Shown here piece after piece: positions 49,802 through 58,708 of a stretch of DNA of 64,000 nucleotides (the first letter of the stretch is position 1; every line of letters begins with the position of its first letter). The DNA comes from Lasiodiplodia sp. COLG20. Taxonomy: Eukaryota; Ascomycota; Dothideomycetes; Botryosphaeriales; Botryosphaeriaceae. The translations under genes were made by a program, and so were the position numbers. The stretch covers positions 1,798,001-1,862,000 of the forward strand of contig VNWV01000006.1 of assembly GCA_009801085.1 (NCBI GenBank). The letters are read 5' to 3'. The notes under the pieces are model-generated. The model was not told the origin of the DNA. It saw nothing but the letters and a program-made list of their open reading frames with translations, and ran no database searches.

Positions 49802-49816
49802 CGCCTCTAGAAGGCG
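49802..49816. repeat. Short inverted repeat upstream of the permease gene
   Basis: Arms CGCCT and AGGCG with a CTAGA centre, about 230 bp upstream of the permease start. It could be a regulator site; this is a guess from symmetry. Confidence 0.4.
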
Positions 49817-51698
49817 TCATACGCCAAGTGGGCTATTTTGGCCGGTTTCTGCAAAATCTGAGGTAACAAAAATCCTAGAAAACCCCGTGCATTGACCGGC
49901 CGCGGCGCAAAACAGCCACAGCATGTCGCCTTTGCCCAGCCGCTCCTGCGCACAGCTACATGCTGTTGACACCTACCTTTTCCGCTCTACTAGAGAGATA
50001 AGCGGAGCAGCCAAGGGCGGAACAAAGGTCCTCTGAGGTCAAGCATCCCGCGGTCTTGGCGGCGACCAGTTGCGCCCCGTCGCGTTCAATATCTCGGCGG
50101 AGGAGCTTGGTCCGCTTTTGGTCAGACCATAACGAAGCGTGGAGAACGTCTCGGCCGAATCGTCGGCACGCTCGCAACATTCAAGTGTGGACAGAATACA
50201 GGTTCAGAGAGCGTGGAAGTGAGAGCAAGCTGTTGTATGCTTCTGATTTCGTTGGCGGGATGTCCCTGGGCAGTCTAAAGTTTGGTACGAAAATCTTGGA
50301 GGCCGCATCTAGCCGCTGCAAGCCTGCCGATGCGCCACCTAGATGGCCGGCGGCTCCGCAATAGCCGCTCTATAGAACGGCCACGACTAAAATATGCCGC
50401 ATCGTCACTCTCGGTCCACATCACAACATCCGCGACGCCACACAGCCTGCCGTCCGCGCCGCTTGCGATGCCTCAGCCCTACGGCAAGCCCTTCTAGAAG
50501 CCGCATCATTCCACTTTGAGGCAATTGCGCGACTGGGCGTTGCAGTCATCCCGCGCCAACAGACCAACCGCAATGTCCAGCGTTGCAGCTGACGCTTGCG
50601 AATATACGACCAATATGTCGTCTTCTAGTCATGCTCACAAGCCAGCCTTAGCAACGCATACTTTTCTTTCAGCCTTCGCGGTCTCGAATCTCGCATTCGC
50701 GTGCTCCGCCCGCGAACAACTGCAGACCAATGCCTAGACCCGCCCGAGTTCCACGCCTCGCGTACGCTCTACACTCTGGCCCTTCACGCCATCCTTCGCC
50801 AGCGTTCCTCTCCTCCCAACCGCGTCCTACGGCCTGCTCTTAGCACATGCGACCCTCCCCCCATTTAGTTTTGGGATCAGACCATCGTGTTCATATCACC
50901 GAGTTCTAGACATATCCACAATTCAAGAGCCTGGAGTGTGGTGATATGCAGGGCTTGGGGTGTTGAAGTTGGAGGGCAGGAGATCTTACCGGTAACGATA
51001 GTACGGCGCAGTTGGGGAGTTGCTTGCCGCCTACCTCTTCACTGTCGTTGAATAGGACCAGTAGGACCTGTTGCCCAGCATACTTGCTTGGTGTGCGTTT
51101 ATACCCATCTTTTATTTCTTTCAATCCCACCATGATTTCTCCTTTTCGACCTCTTATGCCTGAAGTCGAAGTCTTGGCCCGAATGCACATGTTTATGGCT
51201 CATCATTTCCTTAGAATTATACTTGTGAGCGGCTGGTCCACATCTTGTCGGTCGTTCTTCTGATTTCCTTAGGGGCTTCTACACCAGGACACTAAACACA
51301 AACGCACGCGCAAGATCATCACCCGGCATTTCCATGGAGTATCTTTGGTCCTAACATACAGTCACTCATCTCCCACCGGGGCTACTCCCTCCAGTGCTAA
51401 TTATCCGGGGCTATGACAGATGGCGGGGCGTTCTAAATTCATAACGATGACGCGCAACTCCTTCTCCAAATGCGGGGAAGCTCGCTTGTTTCCTAATTTC
51501 CCAACTTCACCATTTCCTGTTCCTGACAAGTAATTGATTCGAAACAGCCGAGATGTACTACCTAGCTCATCCGCCGCCGTCCGCCTGCCTACATCATCGC
51601 TCGCCAATTTAGCCTGATTGCGATTCGGACAACACCCGCTTGACCGCCGCATCATTACCCCAGTAAATATACCCCAGGAATACGGAACAAGAGATAGC

Positions 51699-51705
51699 TA
51701 TATAC
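51699..51705 (+). promoter_or_regulatory. TATATAC box of the secreted hydrolase gene
   Basis: TATATAC 77 bp ahead of the start codon at 51782, a normal distance for a fungal core promoter. Confidence 0.5.
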
Positions 51706-51781
51706 TGTGGATCCCCGAGTGCCACTGCTTGAAGTGACATCGCAATCCTCGTGGCTCTGGTGTGCCCGATAGTCGCACAAG

Positions 51782-53218
51782 ATGCTGCTCCCAGCCATCT
51801 CCCGCTTGCTATTGCTCTGCATCGCGATCCTCACGCAGCATGCCGCCAGCACGCCCTCTCCTTATAAGCCCACTTTCCACGAGTCTGTCAACCGGCGGCA
51901 GGATGGTACGAACCAAACAGCAGGTCGCTGGCTCGCCGCCTGGACGTCGATGCCACAGCTAACGGAGCCGGCCAACCTGCCACCCGCGCCCTTCAACACC
52001 AGCAGCGGCCTCGTCTTCCAGAACACGACCATCCGCCAGACGATCCGGGTGACGGCCGCATCGACGCGCATCCGGCTGCGCCTGTCCAACGCCTTCGGTC
52101 TGACGCCGCTGCCCATCACCGCCGTCACCATCGGCAAGCCCGTCGCGCTGTCCACGCCCGCCTCGCCCAACAACACCGGGCCGGGCTCGCCAGCCGTCGA
52201 CGTCGCGACGCTGCAGACGCTGACGTTCTCCGGTTCGCCCAACTTCACGGTGCCGAACGGGGCGCTGGTCGTGTCCGACGCGATCGACGTGGACGTCGCG
52301 CCGGGCGACGACCTGAGCATCAGCATCTATCTGGCCGAGGGCCAGACGGGCGGCGCCATCACCTCGCACCCGGGCTCGCGCACAACATCGTGGCTGGCGT
52401 CCGGCGACCAGACCTCGTCCGACGACCTGAGCGCAGCCGCGGATGCCGCCAGCGTCGCGCACTGGTACTTCATCAGCACTCTGGACGCCTGGGTGACGTC
52501 TGCTCCTTCCTCCACTCCTCCCGGCACGCTCGCCATCGTCGGCGACAGCATCACCGACGGCCGCGGCAGCACGACCGACGCCAACGACCGCTGGCCCGAC
52601 GCGCTGCTCTCCCGCCTGCAAAACTCCAACTCCTCTTCGTCCGCGCTCCTCTCCCGCATCGCCATCGCCAACCAAGCCGCCGGCGGCAACCGCGTGCTAG
52701 CCGACGGCCTGGGCCCGAACGCACTCGGCCGCTTCGACCGCGACGTGCTAGCGCAGCCGGGCGTGCGGTACGCGCTGGTCTTCGAGGGCGTCAACGACAT
52801 CGGCAGCGCCGCCGACGAGGCCGGCGCGCAGCGCGCCGTCGGCGACGCCCTGATCGCCGCGTACACGCAGTTCGGCCTGCGCGCGCACGCCGCGGGCTTG
52901 CCGCTGTTCGGCGCCACCATCACGCCGTTCAGCGCCTTCAATTTCGACGCTTCGCTGCAGCCGTACTCGGGGCAGGAGAGGGAGCGGACGAGGCAGCGGG
53001 TCAATGCGTTTATTCGGGATAGCGGTACTGGGGTGTTCGATGCGGTTGTGGATTTCGATGCTGCGGTCAGGGATCCGGAGGATGAGACGAGGTTGCGGGC
53101 CGAGTACGATTCGGGGGATTATTTGCATCTGAATCCGGCTGGGTATCGGGCCATGGCCGAGGCATTTCCGGTGGAGGCTTTGGTGCAGTTTGCGGGGGGC
53201 GTGGATGGGTATGCATGA
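51782..53218 (+). CDS. Secreted SGNH/GDSL-family esterase or lipase
   Basis: A single-exon 478-residue protein, very likely secreted: residues 1-23 are a signal peptide (MLLPAISRLLLLCIAIL, cleavage near QHAAS), and several N-x-S/T sites follow (NQT, NTS, NTT, NNT, NFT). The SGNH hydrolase fold shows its blocks in order. Block I is GDSITDG with nucleophile Ser256. Next come a Gly/Asn block QAAGGNR, the GVND block, and DYLHLNPAGY with Asp446 and His449. An N-terminal beta-rich domain (residues ~45-215, RLRLSNAFGLTPLPI and similar) precedes the catalytic domain. This layout fits fungal GDSL esterases grouped with extracellular SGNH hydrolases. The substrate is unknown; polysaccharide acetyl esters are only one possibility. 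The second half is very GC-rich with strong third-position C/G bias. Confidence 0.88.
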   Translation: MLLPAISRLLLLCIAILTQHAASTPSPYKPTFHESVNRRQDGTNQTAGRWLAAWTSMPQLTEPANLPPAPFNTSSGLVFQNTTIRQTIRVTAASTRIRLRLSNAFGLTPLPITAVTIGKPVALSTPASPNNTGPGSPAVDVATLQTLTFSGSPNFTVPNGALVVSDAIDVDVAPGDDLSISIYLAEGQTGGAITSHPGSRTTSWLASGDQTSSDDLSAAADAASVAHWYFISTLDAWVTSAPSSTPPGTLAIVGDSITDGRGSTTDANDRWPDALLSRLQNSNSSSSALLSRIAIANQAAGGNRVLADGLGPNALGRFDRDVLAQPGVRYALVFEGVNDIGSAADEAGAQRAVGDALIAAYTQFGLRAHAAGLPLFGATITPFSAFNFDASLQPYSGQERERTRQRVNAFIRDSGTGVFDAVVDFDAAVRDPEDETRLRAEYDSGDYLHLNPAGYRAMAEAFPVEALVQFAGGVDGYA

Positions 53219-53545
53219 GGGCTGGTGTTGTGGTTAGTAGGATTGTAGGAGTGGGGGTTATTGATGTCATAAAATTTTAGCTGGGTCGCGCTTGGTGACG
53301 ACACATTCCATTGAGAGGAGCTAAAGGTTCAAGAATGGAAGTTGAGAGTGCGATTTGAATCGTGATACGCTAATCTGCTAGTTGTAGATTCACTGGATAG
53401 TTGAACGCGTGCCGCCGATTTGATTGAAATATTTGAATTCGTACGAAGGTCTACATGTTGACAGTCACAATTTTTGTTTTATCACGTCGCTTCTGTGATC
53501 GTGAGCTCCTATACTCCAGCCGACAACTGTAGTCTGGCAGACGTA
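53219..53545. other. Short convergent intergenic interval
   Basis: AT-rich 327-bp spacer between the 3' ends of the secreted hydrolase and S-formylglutathione hydrolase genes. I see nothing in it. Confidence 0.5.
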
Positions 53546-54670
53546 CTAGGCAAAAAGGTGCTTCGCGGCCCATTCCACGTGCTCGTCCGCGAAGGTGGCC
53601 ATGAAGTAGTAGCTGTGGTCGTAGTCGGGCTGCATGCGCAAGTTGATGCCCTTGTCGTTGCCTGCCTCCTTGGCCGCGGCAATGAAGTTCTCCGGCAGCA
53701 GCTGCTTCTGCTTGTAGAAGTTGTCGCCGGTACCCTAGATAGGAGAGAAGGTGGTTAGATAAGAGGTGCGGTAGAGTGGAACGAAGGGAGGGTGGCTAAA
53801 CTCACCACGTCGATCAGCAGCTCCAGCGGGCCCTTCCATTGCTTCACCAACTCCGAGGCGTCGTGCTCCTTCCACTTGGCCTCGTTCTCGCCGAAGTAGC
53901 CCTTGAAGGCCTTCTGACCCCAAGGGCAGTTGATGGGGTTGGAAATGGGCGCGAAGGCGGAGCAAGACTTGTACTTGCCCGGGTTCTTCAGGAACTGTAA
54001 GTGTAGTTGTTAGTCAACTGACTGATAGACTCGCGACGGCTGAGGTCATGTTTCTTGTTGGAATTTACATACCAGCGTCAAAGCACCGTGACCGCCCATG
54101 CTGTGGCCGGTGATGCTGACCCGGCTGCTGTCCAAAACCTCGAAGTTCGCAAACAGCGTCTCGGGCAGCTCCTTCGTGATGTAGGTGTACATGTTGTAGC
54201 CCTTGTCATACGGCGCATTGGTCGCGTCGACGTAGAATCCGGCACCGCTGCCAAAATCGTAGGCATCGTCTTCGCCCTGGATTCCCAGGCCACCTGTAGG
54301 GATCGCGGAAGCACCGGTCAGCCATTGTTCCTGGGCATTTTGGGTTGCGAGATCACCCGATGGGCAATTGCCGAGGGGGAAATGCGGGGTTGTCCTTACG
54401 AGGGCTGGTGTCGGGGTAGACGACGGCGATGCCCTTCTCGCTGGCCTTGTGCTGGAAGAAGCCCTTCTCGGAGCAGTTGTCGCCGGTGCACGTTAGGCCG
54501 GAGAGGTAGAAGAGAACGGGGACCTTCTGCGTCATCTTCTGTGCAGAGAAGGCCTGTGGGGGCAGGTAGAGGTTCAGCGCCATCTTGCAGTTGGTCGCCT
54601 TCGCCTCGTGGGTGAGCTTCAGAAGCTTGCCGCCAAACGAGGCGATGGTCGCAGTCGTGGTGAAGGCCAT
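53546..54670 (-). CDS. S-formylglutathione hydrolase (esterase D family)
   Basis: Hydrolyses S-formylglutathione to formate and glutathione, the last step of glutathione-dependent formaldehyde detoxification in the cytosol. Four exons, 54670-54400, 54293-54073, 53994-53806 and 53734-53546, give 289 residues, the family's standard size. Landmarks are [29 protein letters not shown], the nucleophile elbow GHSMGGHG with Ser155, [12 protein letters not shown], and [13 protein letters not shown] with the catalytic His. DTSPRG is completed across intron 1, which supports that junction. The start is the first ATG in frame. The frame is open further upstream, but without an ATG, so no targeting sequence is implied. 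The assignment is secure. Confidence 0.95.
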
Positions 54671-55086
54671 TGTGTGGTGTGTTTCGAGCCCAATCAGGTC
54701 AGTCGCAATGGAAGAGGGTATCAATGAAGAGAATTGGCGAGGAATGAGCGCGGGCGTGGTGTTTTGAAGGCTGGCCCAGTCGGAGCTCCGGTTAGTGGGG
54801 TCAACATTCAAGCTCGAAGGAGGGGTCGCGCCGCCGATTCGTGACGTCTGTTAGTGCCCAGCCCACTTCTCCGCATTGCCGCGAACAGCAACATATTCCG
54901 AGTCGTGGAGAAAAATGCCCTTTGCAGCCAACTCATGGAATTTTGTCTAGCTATTACTCAGCACCGACCCGCAATTGCTCGCGATGCGTTTTTCATCCTG
55001 TAGAACTCCCATCGCCATTCCAAGAAACCATTCAATGCCGCCCAGAAAACTCCGCGTCATATGCCCGTCCCAGTTGCTATTGGCAA
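54671..55086. other. Intergenic interval between formylglutathione hydrolase promoter and RPB6 3' end
   Basis: A 416-bp spacer with the hydrolase promoter and the RPB6 3' flank. No clear TATA box or other feature. Confidence 0.5.
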
Positions 55087-55863
55087 CTATAGGAGCTCCT
55101 CGCACGTCCAATCCTCGTAGCTGTCATGAATCATTAGCCCTTGTCACTTGCCATCTCTGACGTGCCGGAAACTCACAATCCATCAGGGAGGTACCTCCGC
55201 ACGACGAGAGGAATCTTCTTTTCCCGAAGTTCCTTGAGCGCGATCTGCAACGGGTCCGTCTCGCCCTCCAAGTCGACAAGGACAGGCGCGTTCATGCTGT
55301 AGCCTTGTCAGCCACTCTTGCCCATCACGAATCCGCCATGTTCCATCTTGTGGCGTACCTGATCTGCAAAGCCCGTGTACCCAGCACTCTGGCCTTCTCG
55401 TACTTCGTCATATAGGGAGTCGTGGTGCGCTGGTCATCCGGGACCTTCTTCTTGCTTTGCTCTTGGACCGAGTTGATTTTTGCTGCCGCGGCGGCGCTAA
55501 CATCCCCAGCAACAACTACGTTCTCCCCTTCGCGCCTGTGCTGATCCGGGTCCTCCTGGCCGCCAGCGACATCCTCTTCGTCATCGTAGTACGCGCCGGG
55601 CTCTTCGGGTTCGTCGAAGTCCTCGTAGACCTCGTCCTGGACACTTTTGAAGGGGGCCACGTCAATAACAAAGTACTTGCTAATATAAAGCATAATGCTT
55701 GAGGTAATAAAAAAGCCCAGGGAACAATGGTCGCATAAAATGCGGGCGTTTGCCGCCTGTATTCCAGGGCGCGGCACATACGCAGCAACGGGGAGTACGG
55801 CAAGAACATGTCAGGCACTTACTTGTCGAGTCCACCGTCGTCGTCGCCGCCGTAGTCAGACAT
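55087..55863 (-). CDS. RPB6: RNA polymerase I/II/III shared subunit RPABC2 (Rpb6)
   Basis: A subunit common to all three nuclear RNA polymerases; it helps assemble the clamp side of the core. Four exons: 55863-55823, exon 2 ending at 55359, 55296-55177 and 55120-55087. Exon 2 most likely starts at 55643, giving 159 residues, close to yeast's 155. A second in-phase acceptor (start at 55679) would give 171. The acidic N-terminus ([11 protein letters not shown], then DFDEPEEPG) is followed by the conserved core [60 protein letters not shown] and the end [11 protein letters not shown]. Two core junctions are confirmed by completing ALQIS-MNAP and PDGFYEDW. It is transcribed away from the TFIIIA gene across 291 bp. 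Confidence 0.93.
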
Positions 55864-56154
55864 CTTGCGGGGAAACCGGTAGAGGAGTGTTCGTGAAAGG
55901 CAGCGACAGAACGCGGAGGCGTTCGAGGTGGCAGGTGGAGCTTGGGAGATCGGGGCGCGCAGCCGTCGACAGGTGAAAGAGAAAGCGCGACTTGACGGGA
56001 GCCGCGTCAAGAATTCACTAGCGCGCCAAGATTTCGAATTTTGCCGCTCCACACCGCCCAATTTTTCGAGGCACAACGGGCGACGGCTCACCTCCGCGAC
56101 ACCTTTCTTCCCCTTCTCTCCGCTAGAGGTGCTGGAATTGTCGCCGCAGTCGCC
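55864..56154. promoter_or_regulatory. Shared promoter region of RPB6 and TFIIIA
   Basis: Only 291 bp separate the two start codons of this head-to-head pair, so the promoters must overlap or be shared. No TATA box is obvious in either direction. The segment is GC-rich near both starts and AT-richer in the middle (near 56030-56065). Confidence 0.6.
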
Positions 56155-57848
56155 ATGGCTGAGACCTTGACACTGCGCAAGAGGGCAGCTCCGCCTTCTG
56201 GCACTCCGCTGCCTCAGTCTAAGAAGGCTCGTCAAGGTCAGCAATTTAGCTGGTGCGCGTGTCGCCGAAGACGTCACTAACAGGCCCAGCAGATCCTACG
56301 CCACAAGAGTCTGACGCAGCCTCGAGCTATTCGCAAGCCGCCTCCGATAGGACTTCTACAGTAGACGATGACGCTGCGACCGCCGACACTCCGCCATCTC
56401 CAGCGCCGTCCCAACCCAAGAAGAAGCCCTTCCGACCGAACAAATATCACTGCACTGTGGATGGCTGCGGAAGGTCTTTCAATCGCCCGTGTCGCCTTGA
56501 GGAACACCTCCGATCGCATAACAACGAACGTCCCTTCTCCTGCACATACGATGAATGCGGCAAGACCTTCATTCGCCAGACGCACCTGAATCGCCATGTC
56601 AGGGATGAGCACGAGAATGTTCGAGAGCATGTTTGCAATTGGCCGGGTTGTGACAAGACGTTTGCAAATGCGACCCGGTTGAAGAGACACACTGAAGCCC
56701 ACGAAAGCAAATTCCACTGCACCGACTACCCTCCTTGCCGCGAGGTTTTCCGCAAGCATTCTACGTTGCAGAAGCACATTCGTTCGGCCCACCTAGGCCA
56801 GAAGAAATACCAATGCCCGCACATTGATCCAGACACTGGAAAGCCCTGCGACCAGGCCTACGACTCCCCCTCGAGTCTGAAGGCTCACGAAGGACGTGTT
56901 CATGGGGGCATCAAGCACTACTGTACTCAATGTGCAACTGATCCTGACAACCCATTCGAGAGCTCGCCGGGCTTTCCGACTTACACAGCCCTGCAGGTTC
57001 ACGTCAAGGAAGCACATCCTCCCACGTGCGAACACTGTGACCTTGTTGTGTCCACCTGGAAGCAACTCGAGGCGCATATCGAACTCTTTCACAGCGGCCT
57101 CACCCTGGCGGACCGAAAGAAGAAGTTCCCTTGTCCTTACCCCGATTGTGAGTCCAGCTTTACGAGGCAAGGGAATCTTAATATGCACATCAGGCATGCT
57201 CACGAGGACGCCGACAAATGGATTTGCGGTGAGACGGACATGAGCACCAGTAAGAAGGATCACATCAAGGAGTGGAATGGCGAAGGCTGCGGACGCGGTT
57301 TCTCTTCTAAGGGTAATTTGGAAGAGCATATTCAAACGCAACATCTCGGCATGAAGGCCACCCGAAAGAAGAAGAAACCAGCAAAAGACCCCAACGCACC
57401 GAAGAAGTCCCGCTCCCGCGAAGCAAAGGTTCCGATGGCCACTCGGCTCACTGGTATCGACTACAACGACGCCACCGGTCGCGGGATCACTTGCTTGTTC
57501 GATGATTGCGAGAACCGCTTTTACCGCGACTACGATCTTCAGGTCCATTTGGAAGCGGCCCATGGCATGGATGGTGCAGAGGCGGTGGAAGCTATCAAAG
57601 AACGCGCCGCCGACGAAGGCGGAAACTTCTGGATTGGCGGTCTGGATGAAGTTATGGGGCAGCCAATGGGAGCACACTACGAGTGGGACGAAGAAGATAT
57701 ACAGGCACAGCAAGAGCTGGATCGCAGAGCTGGAATTTTCAATGCCGGACCGCCGGTGAACGTTCACGCAGCTGGACTCGGTGATGAGCCGCAGCACGGC
57801 GAAGTGTACAATGCTGTCTGGAACTACCTCCATGACCAGAGCCAGTAG
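56155..57848 (+). CDS. Transcription factor IIIA (C2H2 zinc-finger protein)
   Basis: Binds the internal control region of 5S rRNA genes and starts assembly of the RNA polymerase III complex. Exons 56155-56236 and 56293-57848 give 545 residues. Ten C2H2-type fingers can be read. The first is YHCTVDGCGRSF...HLRSH; others include FSCTYDECGKTF and HVCNWPGCDKTF. Fingers 5 to 7 are irregular (KPCDQAY, HYCTQC, CEHCDL), and the last, ITCLFDDCENRFY, is isolated by a basic linker (RKKKKPAKDPNAPKKSRSREAK). The paired TFIIIA-like spacing and the long gap before the last finger fit fungal TFIIIA. The C-terminus is acidic with no further fingers. Three in-frame acceptors (exon starting at 56284, 56290 or 56293) make two residues variable; 56293 suits the branch point best. 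Confidence 0.9.
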
Positions 57849-58708
57849 ATGGTGGACTCCGACCCGATTGCGGATGTTCCAGACAGATGGCAGCGACGTT
57901 ACGAGACGTCATGAATGCAGGTTTCTGCGTATCAGACTTGAGAAAAACAAAAGAAGCTGGGCTGCAAGAGGCGTATGAGATTAATGTTGAAAGAGGCAAA
58001 AAGTATATGGTTTGGTTGTATCGATACCCTCCTCGGATCTTCCGAGGGCTTGCTGAAATCTTTAAGAGAATGGGAGGTAATTTTGCGGCTGGTGCACTAT
58101 CGGGATGGGGCTCTTTCTGGTCTCGTATAGTTTTTTTTATTGCTCATGTGTTCTGGCACACGATTTCACGGGCTTCTTCTTGCTATACTGGCTGTAAAGG
58201 AATTGTTTAATTTTGTTAGCGGTCGGGATAGACACTACAAACAATCATATGCAAGGAACGCATCAAGCTACTTTTGCTCAATTGTCTCTGCCACGCTGGT
58301 GTGAGAAGTATTGAACGGCCTCAAAACCTTTTACTTGGTCATATTGGCTTCAAGTATTTGAACAGGACCACTTAATGTAGCCATGAAAAGGAAGGGCAAA
58401 AAGTGAAGCATGTGGAGCATAGCAGGCGTTGCGCACAGACCACATTTGTGGCTGGAGCTTTGACGGCGATTCGTTTTGCCGCGCTGCTGCGACTTTTGCC
58501 TGCTTGCGTGCCTGCCACTATCAGCTGCAGTCGCCATCTATCCGCCCTCCTTGAATCTTCCGACTCGCCCCTCAGCGGATTCGGTCGCCTCCCGCCGTGC
58601 GCCTGCCGTCATCCGCTCAGCTACGCATTTGTGGCTGTGGCTCGACGTCAGTCTTCTCGCGAAGAGCCCGCTCCATCCTCCCCCGTCGCGACATCAACTC
58701 CAACAACC
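57849..58708. other. Tandem intergenic interval between TFIIIA and CWC22
   Basis: Probably TFIIIA 3' UTR up to roughly 58250, then the CWC22 promoter and 5' UTR. The CWC22 frame is open upstream to about 58403 but lacks an ATG there. No separate gene. Confidence 0.5.

Larger units (their letters stand above)
49576..51781. other. Divergent promoter interval between permease and secreted hydrolase
   Basis: A 2.2-kb spacer without a recognisable gene. The permease-proximal half is unusually rich in TCTAGA hexamers (49722, 49744, 49806, 50493). One of them is the centre of a short hairpin at 49802-49816. Confidence 0.5.

Noticed and set aside
51959..53004. Long antisense frames opposite the secreted hydrolase
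   Set aside because: They mirror a gene with extreme GC3 bias and have no independent features.
54671..54811. Possible mitochondrial presequence on S-formylglutathione hydrolase
   Set aside because: The upstream in-frame segment lacks an ATG; the first ATG matches the usual cytosolic start.
56793..57833. 346-codon frame antisense to TFIIIA
   Set aside because: It is the complement of the zinc-finger coding sequence; the codon pattern of the sense strand explains its openness.
58403..58708. N-terminal extension of CWC22
   Set aside because: The frame is open but has no ATG before 58709, and the family start matches MEIES.
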